Positions 33,398 through 42,716 are shown, counted from the first letter of the stretch. The stretch: DNA of 64,000 nucleotides from Streptomyces sp. 35G-GA-8 (GCF_023534745.1 NZ_JAMHJQ010000001.1:566110-630109); one strand, 5' to 3'. The notes: a model not told the origin generated them from the letters alone. Numbers and translations: made by a program.

Positions 33398-34774
33398 ATG
33401 ACGAGCACGAGTACGAGCGACGGCGCCGCGGAGCGGTTCGCGGAGCGGCTGTCGGCGACCACCCTGCTGCGGTTCGCCACCGCGGGCTCCGTCGACGACG
33501 GCAAGTCCACACTCGTCGGCCGGCTGCTGCACGACTCCAAGTCGGTGCTGACCGACCAGTTGGAGGCCGTCGAGCACGCCTCCCGCAGCCGCGGCCAGGA
33601 GGCACCCGATCTGGCGCTGCTCACGGACGGGCTGCGGGCCGAGCGCGAGCAGGGCATCACGATCGATGTCGCCTACCGCTACTTCGCCACGCCCCGGCGG
33701 CGGTTCATCCTCGCCGACACCCCCGGGCATGTGCAGTACACCCGGAACATGGTGACCGGAGCCTCGACCGCCGAGCTGGCCGTGGTTCTCGTCGACGCCC
33801 GCAACGGCGTGGTCGAGCAGACCCGCCGCCATGCCGCGGTGGCCGCGCTGCTGCGCGTCCCGCATGTGGTCCTGGCCGTCAACAAGATGGACCTCGTCGA
33901 GTACGCGGAGCCCGTGTTCGCCGCGATCGCCGAGGAGTTCACGGCGTACGCGGCCTCCCTGGGCGTTCCGGAGATCACGGCGATCCCGATCTCGGCGCTG
34001 GCCGGTGACAATGTCGTGGAGCCGTCCGCGCACATGGACTGGTACGGCGGTCCGACCGTGCTGGAGTATCTGGAGACCGTCCCGGTCAGCCACGATCTGG
34101 CCAACTGCCCGGCGCGCTTCCCTGTGCAGTACGTGATCCGCCCGCAGAGCGCCGAGCACCCCGACTACCGCGGCTACGCGGGCCAGATCGCCTCCGGGGT
34201 GCTGCGCGTCGGCGACCCGGTGACCGTCCTGCCCTCGGGCCGTACGAGCACGATCGCGGGCATCGACGCGCTGGGCGTCGGCGTCGGCGCGGCCACCACC
34301 GTGGACATCGCGTGGGCGCCGCAGTCCGTGACGGTCCGGCTCGCCGACGACATCGACATCTCACGCGGCGATCTGATCGCGCCCACCGCGCAACTGCCCG
34401 CCACGACCCAGGATGTCGAGGCGACGGTCTGCCATGTCGCCGACCAGCCGCTGACCGTGGGCCGGCGCGTGCTGCTGAAGCACACCACCCGTACGGTCAA
34501 GGCGATCGTGAAGGACATCCCGTCCCGGCTGACGCTGGACGATCTCTCCCAGCACCCGGCCCCGGGACAGCTCGTGGCCAATGACATCGGGCGGGTGCGG
34601 GTCCGTACCGCCGAGCCGCTCGCGCTGGACAGCTACGCCGACTCCCGGCACACCGGCTCCTTCCTGCTGATCGACCCCGCCGACGGTACGACGCTGAGCG
34701 CCGGCATGGCGGGCGACGCCTTCGCCGACACGCCTGCCGCGGCCCCGGCCGACGACGAGGGCTGGGACTTCTGA
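33398..34774 (+). CDS. cysN: Sulfate adenylyltransferase subunit 1 (GTPase)
   Basis: 458 aa from ATG 33398. This translation-factor-like GTPase drives APS synthesis by CysD through GTP hydrolysis. G1 is GSVDDGKSTL, the switch region EREQGITIDVAYRYF, G3 DTPGHVQYTRNM, G4 NKMDLV; two beta-barrel domains follow. No CysC domain is fused, consistent with the separate cysC gene upstream. It ends the enzyme part of the operon. Confidence 0.96.
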   Translation: MTSTSTSDGAAERFAERLSATTLLRFATAGSVDDGKSTLVGRLLHDSKSVLTDQLEAVEHASRSRGQEAPDLALLTDGLRAEREQGITIDVAYRYFATPRRRFILADTPGHVQYTRNMVTGASTAELAVVLVDARNGVVEQTRRHAAVAALLRVPHVVLAVNKMDLVEYAEPVFAAIAEEFTAYAASLGVPEITAIPISALAGDNVVEPSAHMDWYGGPTVLEYLETVPVSHDLANCPARFPVQYVIRPQSAEHPDYRGYAGQIASGVLRVGDPVTVLPSGRTSTIAGIDALGVGVGAATTVDIAWAPQSVTVRLADDIDISRGDLIAPTAQLPATTQDVEATVCHVADQPLTVGRRVLLKHTTRTVKAIVKDIPSRLTLDDLSQHPAPGQLVANDIGRVRVRTAEPLALDSYADSRHTGSFLLIDPADGTTLSAGMAGDAFADTPAAAPADDEGWDF

Positions 34775-34884
34775 TGACCCTGGCGGTTCATGACGTCTTC
34801 GCGACGTTCGCGAAGGAGGGCGGCCGGGTCGGCAGCGGCGCCCTCGGCGCGGGAACGGGCGGGGTGGCGCGATGTGCGCGATGA
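34774..34884 (+). CDS. Doubtful 36-aa ORF after cysN
   Basis: An ATG overlaps the cysN stop (TGATG) and the frame runs 36 codons with mostly G/C third positions, starting MTLAVHDVF. It has no recognised family, no membrane segment and a Gly-rich second half. It could be a small coupled gene or chance open sequence. The 145 bp after it, up to the sulfonate-binding gene, show only that gene's ribosome site. Confidence 0.2.
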   Translation: MTLAVHDVFATFAKEGGRVGSGALGAGTGGVARCAR

Positions 34885-35028
34885 CGTACGCGCACCGCAC
34901 GCGCGCCCGCACCCCCCACCCGCAGTACCCGTACGACCCGTTCCGCCGAAGACCTGCCGACTTCCCGGCCGCGCCCCCGACCTAGAGAAACGGGCGCGAG
35001 CACCGGGCCAACGAGAGGAACCCCTCCC

Positions 35029-36138
35029 GTGCCTGTCTCCCGCACCACCGCCCGCCGCGGACTCACCCTCGTGGCCGCACTGCCGCTGCTCGCCGTCGCG
35101 GTCACCTCCTGCGGCTACGGCGCCGAGGCGGACAAGAGCGACAACGCCGCGCCGGCCGCCGAGGGCAAGGCGCTCTCCGCCGACACGGTGAAGATCGGTT
35201 ACTTCCCGAACCTGACCCATGCCACCGCCCTCGTCGGTATCCAGGAAGGTCTCTTCCAGAAGGAGCTGGGCGGTACGAAGGTGGCGCCCTCGACCTTCAA
35301 CGCGGGGCCCTCCGAGATCGAGGCCCTCAACGCGGGCAGCATCGACATCGGCTTCATCGGCCCCTCACCGGCCATCAACGGCTACACCCAGACCGGCGGC
35401 GAGAGTCTGCGTATCATCGGCGGCTCCGCCTCGGGCGGGGTGAAGCTCGTGGTCAACCCGGCGAAGATCAAGACCCTGGACGACGTCAAGGGCAAGAAGA
35501 TCGCCACCCCGCAGCTGGGCAACACGCAGGACGTGGCGTTCCTCAACTGGATCTCCGAGAAGGGCTGGAAGGTCGACGCCCAGTCCGGCAAGGGCGATGT
35601 CTCCGTCGTCCGTACGGACAACAAGATCACCCCGGACGCCTACGCGTCGGGCTCCATCGACGGCGCGTGGGTGCCGGAGCCGACCGCGTCCAAGCTGGTC
35701 GCGGAGGGCGCCAAGGTGCTGCTCGACGAGTCGGACCTGTGGCCGGACAAGAAGTTCGTGATCACGAACATCATCGTGTCGCAGAAGTTCCTCGGTGAGC
35801 ACCCTGACGTGGTCGAGGCCGTGTTGCGCGGCTCGGTGAAGACCAACGAGTGGATCAACGCCAACCAGGACAAGGCGAAGGCGTCCGCCAACGAGGCGCT
35901 GAAGAAGCTCTCCGGCAAGGCGCTGCCGCCCGAGGTCCTCGACCCAGCGTGGCAGTCCATCCAGATCACCAATGACCCGCTGGCCGCGACGCTCCAGGCG
36001 GAGGCCGATCACGCGGTCAAGGCCGGACTGCTCAAGAAGCCGGACCTGAAGGGCATCTACGACCTGGGGCCCCTCAACAAGGTGCTCAAGGCCGCCGGTC
36101 AGCCCGAGGTGGCCGACGCCGGTCTCGGCGCCGAATAA
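35029..36138 (+). CDS. Sulfonate/taurine-type ABC transporter substrate-binding lipoprotein
   Basis: 369 aa from GTG 35029, with GAGAGG upstream. A signal peptide ends in the lipobox AVTSC, so the protein is anchored outside the membrane. The NMT1/SsuA-like fold starts with DTVKIGYFPNLTHATALVGI and contains NAGSIDIGFIGPSPAINGY, KTLDDVKGKKIATPQLG and SGSIDGAWVPEPTA. It captures an organosulfur compound, or a related anion, for import. Location next to cysDN and sir supports a sulfur source. Confidence 0.9.
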   Translation: MPVSRTTARRGLTLVAALPLLAVAVTSCGYGAEADKSDNAAPAAEGKALSADTVKIGYFPNLTHATALVGIQEGLFQKELGGTKVAPSTFNAGPSEIEALNAGSIDIGFIGPSPAINGYTQTGGESLRIIGGSASGGVKLVVNPAKIKTLDDVKGKKIATPQLGNTQDVAFLNWISEKGWKVDAQSGKGDVSVVRTDNKITPDAYASGSIDGAWVPEPTASKLVAEGAKVLLDESDLWPDKKFVITNIIVSQKFLGEHPDVVEAVLRGSVKTNEWINANQDKAKASANEALKKLSGKALPPEVLDPAWQSIQITNDPLAATLQAEADHAVKAGLLKKPDLKGIYDLGPLNKVLKAAGQPEVADAGLGAE

Positions 36139-36183
36139 GCCGGCACCCCGACCGTATCCAGCCGTTCCCAGGAGGTGACGACC

Positions 36184-36975
36184 ATGGCCACAACCTTCGT
36201 CAAGGCCGCCGAGAGCACCCCGGCGGTGGACCACGCCGCCCGTATCGCGCATGTCTCGAAGTCCTTCGTGACACCGGCCGGGCAGCAGCTCGTCCTGGAC
36301 GACATCACGCTCGATGTCGCACCGGGCGAGTTCGTCACCCTCCTGGGAGCCTCGGGATGCGGTAAGTCGACCCTGCTCAATCTGGTCGCCGGGCTCGACC
36401 GGCCGTCCGCCGGGTCCATCGAGACGCCCGGCGGCCGGCCCGCCCTGATGTTCCAGGAGCACGCGCTGTTCCCGTGGCTGACCGCGGGCAAGAACATCGA
36501 ACTGGCCCTGCGGCTGCGCGGTGTGCCCAAGCAGGAGCGGCGCGGCGAGGCGGAGCGGCTGCTCGGTCTCGTACGGCTGGAGGGCTCGTACGGCAAGCGT
36601 GTGCACGAGCTGTCCGGCGGGATGCGGCAGCGGGTCGCGCTGGCCCGCGCGCTCGCCCAGGACAGCCAACTGCTGCTGATGGACGAGCCGTTCGCGGCGC
36701 TGGACGCGATCACCCGGGACGTTCTGCACGACGAGCTGACCCGGATCTGGCGGGAGACGAGTCTGTCGGTCCTCTTCGTCACGCACAACGTGCGCGAGGC
36801 GGTACGGCTCGCGCAGCGCGTCGTGCTGCTGTCGTCGCGCCCCGGCCGGGTGGCCCGCGAGTGGCGGGTGGACATCCCGCAGCCGCGCCGTATCGAGGAC
36901 AGCGCCGTCGCGGAGCTGTCCGTCGAGATCACCGAAGAACTGCGTGGGGAGATCCGCCGCCATGGCCAGCACTGA
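36184..36975 (+). CDS. ABC transporter ATPase (SsuB/TauB type)
   Basis: 263 aa from ATG 36184, with AGGAGG eight bases upstream; a GTG at 36175 lies inside that site. Walker A is LLGASGCGKST, Q-loop MFQEHALFPWLT, signature LSGGMRQRVALARALA, Walker B LLLMDEPFAALD, H-loop VLFVTHNVREAVRL. It powers the adjoining importer from the cytoplasmic face. It overlaps the permease gene by 14 bp. Confidence 0.93.
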   Translation: MATTFVKAAESTPAVDHAARIAHVSKSFVTPAGQQLVLDDITLDVAPGEFVTLLGASGCGKSTLLNLVAGLDRPSAGSIETPGGRPALMFQEHALFPWLTAGKNIELALRLRGVPKQERRGEAERLLGLVRLEGSYGKRVHELSGGMRQRVALARALAQDSQLLLMDEPFAALDAITRDVLHDELTRIWRETSLSVLFVTHNVREAVRLAQRVVLLSSRPGRVAREWRVDIPQPRRIEDSAVAELSVEITEELRGEIRRHGQH

Positions 36976-37921
36976 GACGACGCGGAAGGGCACGTCGCCG
37001 AAGGGCCCCTCGGCGGAGGAGGAGTCCTCGACGGAAGGCGCCTCGCCGCACGGTGGCTCGCCGCACGGCGACATGGCCGGTCTGGAGGCCGGACTCGACG
37101 CGCTGGACACCGTACAGACCGGGCGCCCACCGCTGCGCCACACGCTCGTCCAGAAGGTGCTGCCGCCCGTCATCGCCATCGCGCTGGTGCTGGTGGTGTG
37201 GCAGATCCTCGTCTGGGCCAAGGTCACCGACGACTACAAGCTGCCCTCGCCCGGGGCGGTGTGGGGCGAGGTGTCCGACGCCTGGGCGCAGGGCACGCTG
37301 CTCGGCTATATCTGGACCAGTGTGTCGCGCGGTCTGCTGGGCTTCCTGCTGGCGCTGGTGATCGGCACGCCGCTCGGACTGCTGGTCGCCCGGGTGAAGT
37401 TCGTCCGCGCGGCCATCGGCCCGATCCTCTCCGGTCTCCAGTCGCTGCCGTCGGTGGCCTGGGTGCCGCCCGCCGTGATCTGGCTGGGGCTCAACGACTC
37501 GATGATGTACGCGGTCATCCTGCTGGGCGCGGTCCCCTCGATCGCCAACGGTCTGGTCTCCGGGGTCGATCAGGTGCCGCCGCTCTTCCTGCGGGCCGGG
37601 CGTACGCTCGGCGCCACCGGGCTGCGCGGTACCTGGCACATCGTCATGCCGGCCGCGCTGCCCGGTTATCTGGCCGGACTGAAGCAGGGCTGGGCGTTCT
37701 CCTGGCGCTCGCTGATGGCCGCGGAGATCATCGCGTCCTCGCCCGATCTCGGCGTGGGTCTCGGGCAGTTGCTGGAGAACGGCCGTACGGTCGGCAGTAT
37801 GCCGATGGTGTTCCTCGCCATCTTCCTGATCCTGATCGTCGGTATCGCCATCGACCTGCTGATCTTCAGTCCGCTGGAGCGGCGGGTGCTGCGCGGCCGC
37901 GGTCTGCTGGTGAAGAGCTGA
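36962..37921 (+). CDS. ABC transporter permease (SsuC/TauC type)
   Basis: 319 aa from ATG 36962. The first 60 residues are an unusual polar extension rich in Ser, Glu, Gly and His. Then come about six membrane segments, including PPVIAIALVLVVWQILVW, GLLGFLLALVIGTPLGLLVA and MVFLAIFLILIVGIAIDLL. The EAA loop (FLRAGRTLGATGLRGTWHIVMPAALPG) contacts the ATPase. It completes the three-gene importer. Confidence 0.92.
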   Translation: MASTETTRKGTSPKGPSAEEESSTEGASPHGGSPHGDMAGLEAGLDALDTVQTGRPPLRHTLVQKVLPPVIAIALVLVVWQILVWAKVTDDYKLPSPGAVWGEVSDAWAQGTLLGYIWTSVSRGLLGFLLALVIGTPLGLLVARVKFVRAAIGPILSGLQSLPSVAWVPPAVIWLGLNDSMMYAVILLGAVPSIANGLVSGVDQVPPLFLRAGRTLGATGLRGTWHIVMPAALPGYLAGLKQGWAFSWRSLMAAEIIASSPDLGVGLGQLLENGRTVGSMPMVFLAIFLILIVGIAIDLLIFSPLERRVLRGRGLLVKS

Positions 37922-37925
37922 TTCC

Positions 37926-38753
37926 ATGCACCACACGCATCCCACGCACCACACCCGTCCCGCGCACGGCGGGCGGCCCACGCGCCACGCGGGCCCTCCT
38001 GTCCTGCTGGTCATCGCCCACGGCAGCCGCGACCCCCGGCATGCCGCGACCGTGGGCGCCCTCGCCGGGCGGCTGCGGTCGCTGCGGCCGGGGCTGCGCG
38101 TGGAGACCGGATTCCTGGACTTCAACGCCCCGTCCGTGCCCCAGCTGCTCGACCGGCTGGCGCTGGAGGACGTACGGGACGTGATCGCCCTGCCGCTGCT
38201 GCTGACGCGCGCCTTCCACGCCAAGTCCGACATCCCGGCGGTGCTGCGCGAGGCGTCGGGGCGCCACCCGCGGCTGCGGATCCGGCAGGCCGACGTGCTC
38301 GGTCCCTCGCCGCTGCTGACGGACGCGCTGGAGCGGCGGCTGTACGAGGCGGGGCTCACCCCCGCCGACAAGGGCTCGACCGGGGTCGTCCTGGCCTCGG
38401 CGGGCTCCTCGGACCCGGAGGCGATCGCGGTGATCGCTGAAATCGCGCGGGAGTGGCGGCACACCGGTTGGTGCGCCGTGCGGCCCGCGTTCGCCTCCGC
38501 ATCACTGCCCCGCACCGAGGACGCGGTGCGCGCGCTGCGCGCGGAGGGTGTCCGACGGGTCGCCGTGGCCCCGTACGTCATCGCCCCCGGCTTTCTGCCC
38601 GACCGCATCGCGGCCGGTGCCCGGGAGGGCGGCGCGCGGATACTGGCCGGGGTGCTGGGCGCGGCCCCCGAGCTGGCGCGGCTGCTGCTGCGCCGCTACG
38701 ACGAGAGGGCATCGGCCCCCGAACGCCGCACGCCGCTGGCCCGCCCCGCGTAG
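37926..38753 (+). CDS. Sirohydrochlorin chelatase (CbiX family)
   Basis: 275 aa from ATG 37926, 4 bp after the permease. It inserts a metal, here probably Fe, into sirohydrochlorin to give the siroheme needed by the sulfite reductase. The catalytic His is in VIAHGSRDPRH, and a second-half repeat shows VLASAGSSDPEA and VAPYVIAPGFLPDR, so it is the long two-domain form. A His-rich N-terminus (MHHTHPTHHTRPAH) may bind the metal before insertion. The stop codon lies within a TAGGTCCTGTCCGG repeat also found near 62.2 kb. Confidence 0.9.
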   Translation: MHHTHPTHHTRPAHGGRPTRHAGPPVLLVIAHGSRDPRHAATVGALAGRLRSLRPGLRVETGFLDFNAPSVPQLLDRLALEDVRDVIALPLLLTRAFHAKSDIPAVLREASGRHPRLRIRQADVLGPSPLLTDALERRLYEAGLTPADKGSTGVVLASAGSSDPEAIAVIAEIAREWRHTGWCAVRPAFASASLPRTEDAVRALRAEGVRRVAVAPYVIAPGFLPDRIAAGAREGGARILAGVLGAAPELARLLLRRYDERASAPERRTPLARPA

Positions 38754-38778
38754 GTCCTGTCCGGTCGGAAGGGACCTG
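38751..38778. repeat. TAGGTCCTGTCCGG element at the chelatase stop codon
   Basis: TAGGTCCTGTCCGG (38751-38764) begins with the chelatase stop codon and is partly mirrored by GGGACCT (38771-38777), giving a weak stem. The same 14-mer is the reverse complement of the right end of the inverted repeat at 62243-62265. It may be a dispersed element or terminator family. Confidence 0.5.
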
Positions 38779-38901
38779 GCCACGTCACGGAGTCGCGCCG
38801 TCCCTGTCCGTCACGGGCCGGCCCGTACCCCGCGGTACCGTTCGGCCCTATGCAGGGCGCTCATCCGTGCGGAGACTCGGAAGAGCGGAAGGGTGATAGC
38901 C

Positions 38902-39168
38902 ATGGAATCCAAGGAATGGACCGTCCGAATCCACATCACGGAAGAGGGCAACGAAACCAAGGCCGATGCCGTCCTGACCACCCGGGACACCTCACGCATC
39001 GCGGGCAGAGGCATGGCCCGGCGCAATCCGATCGACCGGACCGTACCCGAGATAGGCGACGAACTCGCCGCCAGCCGCGCGCTGGAGGATCTGGCCATCC
39101 GGCTGCATGACGTGGCCTCCGACGACATCGTCGACCTCGCCGGACCCGCGGAGTCCTCCCGGCGGTGA
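38902..39168 (+). CDS. DUF1876-family small protein
   Basis: 88 aa from ATG 38902, with CGGAAGGG upstream. It starts MESKEWTVRIHITEEGNETKADAV and contains the conserved ARRNPIDRTVPEIGDELAASRALEDLA. Proteins of this domain are small, soluble and common in actinomycetes, often in stress-induced sets; no function is established. It is a single gene. Confidence 0.88.
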   Translation: MESKEWTVRIHITEEGNETKADAVLTTRDTSRIAGRGMARRNPIDRTVPEIGDELAASRALEDLAIRLHDVASDDIVDLAGPAESSRR

Positions 39169-39258
39169 CGGCGCCCCGCCGCCCTGTCCGGGCCACGCGG
39201 TGAGCGGGCGCCGGCGGAGCGGCCGGGGGCTCCGGAGGAGCCGCGGCCCGGGAGTAGA

Positions 39259-39363
39259 ATCCGGTACATCGGTCTGAACACCATCACCGCCGACCAGCTG
39301 GAGCGGGCGCTCTCCCCGACCGGGATCGCCTTGGTGCAGAACCGCTTCCCCCTCCTCGACCGG
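39259..39363 (+). pseudogene. Fossil fragment of an aldo/keto reductase gene
   Basis: Read in the frame starting at 39259, 35 codons give IRYIGLNTITADQLERAL then SPTGIALVQNRFPLLDR, matching the central aldo/keto reductase pattern (I-R-x-I-G-L-S-x-V-x-x-x-Q-L ... V-Q-N-x-x-x-L-L-D-R). There is no start codon or upstream enzyme sequence, and the frame continues into unrelated sequence until TGA 39472-39474. This is a remnant left by deletion. It occupies most of the gap between the DUF1876 and ABC ATPase genes. Confidence 0.75.
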
Positions 39364-39470
39364 ACCTCGGCGGCGGTGTCGAGTTTCGCGCGAGCCCCAT
39401 GGTCCCGCGCTCTGCGCCTGCTTCCAGTCGGCCATGGCCACCGACTGCCGGAAACAGGGAGCACAGACGT

Positions 39471-40385
39471 ATGACCACCGCGGCCATCGTGGTACGCGCG
39501 AAAGATGTCGATGTCGTCCGGGACGGAAAACTGCTGCTGGACTCGGTCTCACTGACCGTACGCGGCGGGGAGCACTGGGCCCTGCTCGGCGCCAATGGCG
39601 CGGGGAAGAGCACCCTGCTGGGGATGGTGGGCGCGGTCACGCACCCCACGCGCGGAACGGTCGAGATCCTGGGAGAGTCCCTCGGCCGGGTCGATCTGCG
39701 GCAGCTGCGCGCCCGGCTCGGTCATGTCAATCCCCGCCATCCGCTGCGCTCACCGCTGCGGGTGCGTGAGGTCGTACTGACCGGGCTGACGAACTCCGTC
39801 GAGCCGGTGCCCCGTTGGTCCCCCACCCCGCGCGAACGCGAGCGCGCCGGGGAGCTGCTGGCCATGCTGGGCATGGCCGGCAAGGGCGAGGCGCGCTGGC
39901 CGACGCTCTCGCAGGGTGAGCGGGGCCGGGCCCTGATCGCCCGCGCGCTGATGCCCCGGCCGAGGCTGCTGCTGCTCGACGAGCCGGCCACCGGTCTCGA
40001 TCTCGCCGCGCGCGAGCAGCTGCTCAGCAGTCTGGACGCGCTGCGGCTGGAACACCCCGAGCTGGCGACGATGCTGGTCACCCACCATCTGGAGGAGCTG
40101 CCCGCCTCCACCACCCATGCGATGCTGCTGCGCGCGGGGCGGTGCCTGGGGGCGGGGCTCGCGGACGAGGTGCTGACGACGGACCGGATCAGCACCTGCT
40201 TCGACCATCCGGTGCGGATCTCCCGTACGGACGGCCGGTGGACGGCGCGCGCCGAACGGGTCGGCCGTACCGCGCCGGGCCCCGCCACGCCTGAACAGGA
40301 AGAGGGCCCGGGGCATGACCTAGTCGAACAGCGTGCCCTGGTGGAAGAAGAGCAGCCAGCCGTCATCGGTCAGCCGCCACAGTGA
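39471..40385 (+). CDS. ABC transporter ATP-binding protein (solitary)
   Basis: 304 aa from ATG 39471, with GGGAG upstream. Walker A GANGAGKST, Q-loop region RLGHVNPRHPLRSPL, signature LSQGERGRALIARAL, Walker B LLLLDEPATGLD, H-loop MLVTHHLEELP. The sequence resembles molybdate or iron-chelate ATPases of the ModF/YhaQ type. No permease is adjacent. The last 35 residues are charged tail and overlap the convergent DUF4440 gene by 66 bp, so the end may be non-essential. Confidence 0.87.
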   Translation: MTTAAIVVRAKDVDVVRDGKLLLDSVSLTVRGGEHWALLGANGAGKSTLLGMVGAVTHPTRGTVEILGESLGRVDLRQLRARLGHVNPRHPLRSPLRVREVVLTGLTNSVEPVPRWSPTPRERERAGELLAMLGMAGKGEARWPTLSQGERGRALIARALMPRPRLLLLDEPATGLDLAAREQLLSSLDALRLEHPELATMLVTHHLEELPASTTHAMLLRAGRCLGAGLADEVLTTDRISTCFDHPVRISRTDGRWTARAERVGRTAPGPATPEQEEGPGHDLVEQRALVEEEQPAVIGQPPQ

Positions 40386-40682
40386 ACTGCGGTGCGCCCG
40401 GCGGCCGTTAAAGTCGCTGTCGTAGGTCAGCTGCACCACGTCGGGCGCGAGCCGCACGCCCCGCATCTTGGAGGTGGTGATCGGCGGCGGCGCCGGGGCG
40501 CCGCCCTGGGTGAGCAGGGCGATGACCGAGGCCCGGTCCCACTCCCGGCCGGAGGCGCCGAACTCCCTGAAGTCCGGGTGAAGAAGCTCCGCGAGAAGGG
40601 CGGGCGAGGACCGTACCTTCCGGTCGAGCAGCCGCAGTTCGGCCCGGATGGCAGCGGAGATCGCGGACGTTCGGTCAGTCAC
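40320..40682 (-). CDS. DUF4440/NTF2-like small protein
   Basis: 120 aa from GTG 40682. The cystatin-NTF2 fold is indicated by a helical start (ISAAIRAELRLLDRKVRSSPALLAELLHPDFREFG) and the strand pattern VVQLTYDSDFNG, HRSSLWRLTDDGWLLFFHQG. Members bind small ligands or act as enzymes; the role here is unknown. Its start overlaps the DUF1697 stop by 8 bp, so the two are coupled. Confidence 0.85.
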   Translation of the reverse strand: MTDRTSAISAAIRAELRLLDRKVRSSPALLAELLHPDFREFGASGREWDRASVIALLTQGGAPAPPPITTSKMRGVRLAPDVVQLTYDSDFNGRRAHRSSLWRLTDDGWLLFFHQGTLFD

Positions 40683-41223
40683 GGGTGAGCTCCACCAGTT
40701 TGAGGACGGTGTTCCAGTTCCGGCTGGTGGCGACGACGCCCTTGAACAGGGCGGGCCTGGCCAGCGCCGCGGCGAGCTTCGAGCGGCCGACGCCGTCCGG
40801 CGCGTACAGATACAGCGCGCGGTCGCCCAGCCGGAATTCCTCGGGGAGGAACGCGGCCGGATCGAGCGACGCGAGCCGTTCGGGGCCCACCGGTTCCGAG
40901 AAGCAGGTGAGATGGAGCTGCTTGCCCTCCAGCGCCTGCGCCGGGAAGGGGCAGGCCTCGGTGACGGCCCGCAGATACGGGGCGCCGCGCACCAGACAGT
41001 CGACGGTGAACCCGAAGCGCCGCTCGATGGCGCGCTCCAGAGCGGCGCCGAGGGCGCTCTCGTCGTCCGATTCGCTGGTGAAGACGGCGTTGCCGCTCTG
41101 GAGGTAGGTACGGACATCACCGTGGCCCAGATCGGACAGCAGCTCGCGGAGGTCGGCCATCGGGACCCGTCTGTGGCCGCTCACATTGATCCCGCGCAGG
41201 AGTGCGGCGTACGTCGTGGTCAT
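40675..41223 (-). CDS. DUF1697-family protein
   Basis: 182 aa from ATG 41223. Hallmarks are the start MTTTYAALLRGINVSGHRRV, MADLRELLSDLGHGDVRTYLQSGNAVF and the end RNWNTVLKLVELTRD. The family is widespread and structurally characterised, but its reaction is unknown. It is first of a two-gene unit with the DUF4440 gene. Confidence 0.9.
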   Translation of the reverse strand: MTTTYAALLRGINVSGHRRVPMADLRELLSDLGHGDVRTYLQSGNAVFTSESDDESALGAALERAIERRFGFTVDCLVRGAPYLRAVTEACPFPAQALEGKQLHLTCFSEPVGPERLASLDPAAFLPEEFRLGDRALYLYAPDGVGRSKLAAALARPALFKGVVATSRNWNTVLKLVELTRD

Positions 41224-41399
41224 GAACACACGATAGGACGGGAGGCCGCGCCTGGGGGTCCCGGCGCGAGCGGGTCGGGGCCGGGCCGGGCCCGACAGGC
41301 GCGCCGGCCGCCGCACTCCGTGGGGGGAGAGCGCGACGGCCGCCGGACGTACTGGGTGTGCCGGACGTACCGAGTGTGGGTGACGTACGGGCGGGCCGG

Positions 41400-42608
41400 C
41401 TACTCGACGATCTTGAGCAGCCTGTTCGGGGTACCCGGGGACGGGTTGGTGATGGCGTCCGGGATGGCCCCGTCGGTCAGGGCCGTGGCGACCTGGTCCG
41501 GGGTGGCGTCCGGGTGATCCGCGAGATGGAGCGCGGCGGCGCCGACGACATGGGGCGTCGCCATCGAGGTGCCGGAGATCGTGTTGACGCCGGTGTCGCT
41601 GTCGTTCCAGTCCGAGGTGATGGCGGAGCCCGGCGCGTAGAGGTCCACCAGCGAGCCGAAGTTGGAGAAGCCCGACTGGCCGTCGGCCTCGGTGGACGAG
41701 GCGACCGTGATGGCCTCCTCGACCCGCGCCGGTGAGGTCAGGCTCGCGTCGCCGGCGTTGTTCCCGGCCGCGACGCCGAAGGTGACGCCGGAGGCGATGG
41801 CGTTACGGACGGCCTCGTCGAGGGCGGGGTCGGCGCCGCCACCGAGGCTCATATTGGCGACGGAGGGACCCTGGTGGTTGGCGGCGACCCAGTCGATTCC
41901 GGCCACTACCTGCTCGGTGGTGCCGAAGCCGTTGTCGTCGAGCACCCGGACGGAGACGATCTTCGCCTTCTTGGCGACACCGTGCGCGGCGCCCGCGATG
42001 GTGCCGGCCACATGCGTGCCATGGCCGTAGCCGTCGTCGGCGGAGTCGTCACCGTCGATGGCGTCGTAGCCGTAGCTCGCGCGGCCCTCGAAGTCCTGGT
42101 GGCTGATCCGGACTCCGGTGTCGAGGACATACGCCGTCACGCCCGCGCCCGCGCTGTCCGGATAGGTGTAGGCGCTGTCCCCCGCGGTCGCGGTCTGGTC
42201 GATCCGGTCGAGACCCCAGGACGGCGGGTTGTCCTGGGTGGCGCTGACGGTGAACGTCCTGCTCTGGACGACCTTGTCGACAGCGGGGTCGGCCGCGAGG
42301 CGCCTGGCCTCCTTCGCGGTGAGTCCGCTGGCGGCGAAGCCGTTGACGGCCGTGTTGTACTCGCGCTTCAGCAGACCTCCGTACTCCTTCGCGAGGTCCT
42401 TCTTGTCGGTCGTCGTGGCGGTCTGCCGGTCCAGCAGCACGATATAGCTGCCGGCGACCGCGTCCTTGGCGTCGGCGCCGTACACCACTCCCTGTGCCGG
42501 AGCCGCGCCCGCTGTGGGGGAGGTGAACGCGGTGATTCCGGCCGCGGCGGCCACGGCGGTGAGGGCGGCGGTGAGCTTGATCCTGCTCGCGCGCTTCTGT
42601 ATAGCCAT
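41400..42608 (-). CDS. Secreted subtilisin-family (S8) serine protease precursor
   Basis: 402 aa from ATG 42608. A signal peptide (IKLTAALTAVAAAAGITAF, cut near GAAPAQG) is followed by an I9 propeptide (GSYIVLLDRQTATTTDKKDLA ... VDKVVQSRTF). The catalytic domain has Asp in YVLDTGVRISHQDFEG, His in GYGHGTHVAGTIAG, oxyanion Asn in FGVAAGNNAGD and Ser in ISGTSMATPHVVGA. It resembles aqualysin/proteinase K enzymes but lacks a P-domain. It should act outside the cell in nutrition or development. Confidence 0.95.
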   Translation of the reverse strand: MAIQKRASRIKLTAALTAVAAAAGITAFTSPTAGAAPAQGVVYGADAKDAVAGSYIVLLDRQTATTTDKKDLAKEYGGLLKREYNTAVNGFAASGLTAKEARRLAADPAVDKVVQSRTFTVSATQDNPPSWGLDRIDQTATAGDSAYTYPDSAGAGVTAYVLDTGVRISHQDFEGRASYGYDAIDGDDSADDGYGHGTHVAGTIAGAAHGVAKKAKIVSVRVLDDNGFGTTEQVVAGIDWVAANHQGPSVANMSLGGGADPALDEAVRNAIASGVTFGVAAGNNAGDASLTSPARVEEAITVASSTEADGQSGFSNFGSLVDLYAPGSAITSDWNDSDTGVNTISGTSMATPHVVGAAALHLADHPDATPDQVATALTDGAIPDAITNPSPGTPNRLLKIVE

Positions 42609-42716
42609 GAAGAGGGGACTCCTCGTCACTGTCTGTGGGGGGATCGCCCGCAGGACGGAAGATCTCCGGCGGGCTGATGCGAAACCCTGGCCGATTGACG
42701 CGCTCATATCAAGACC

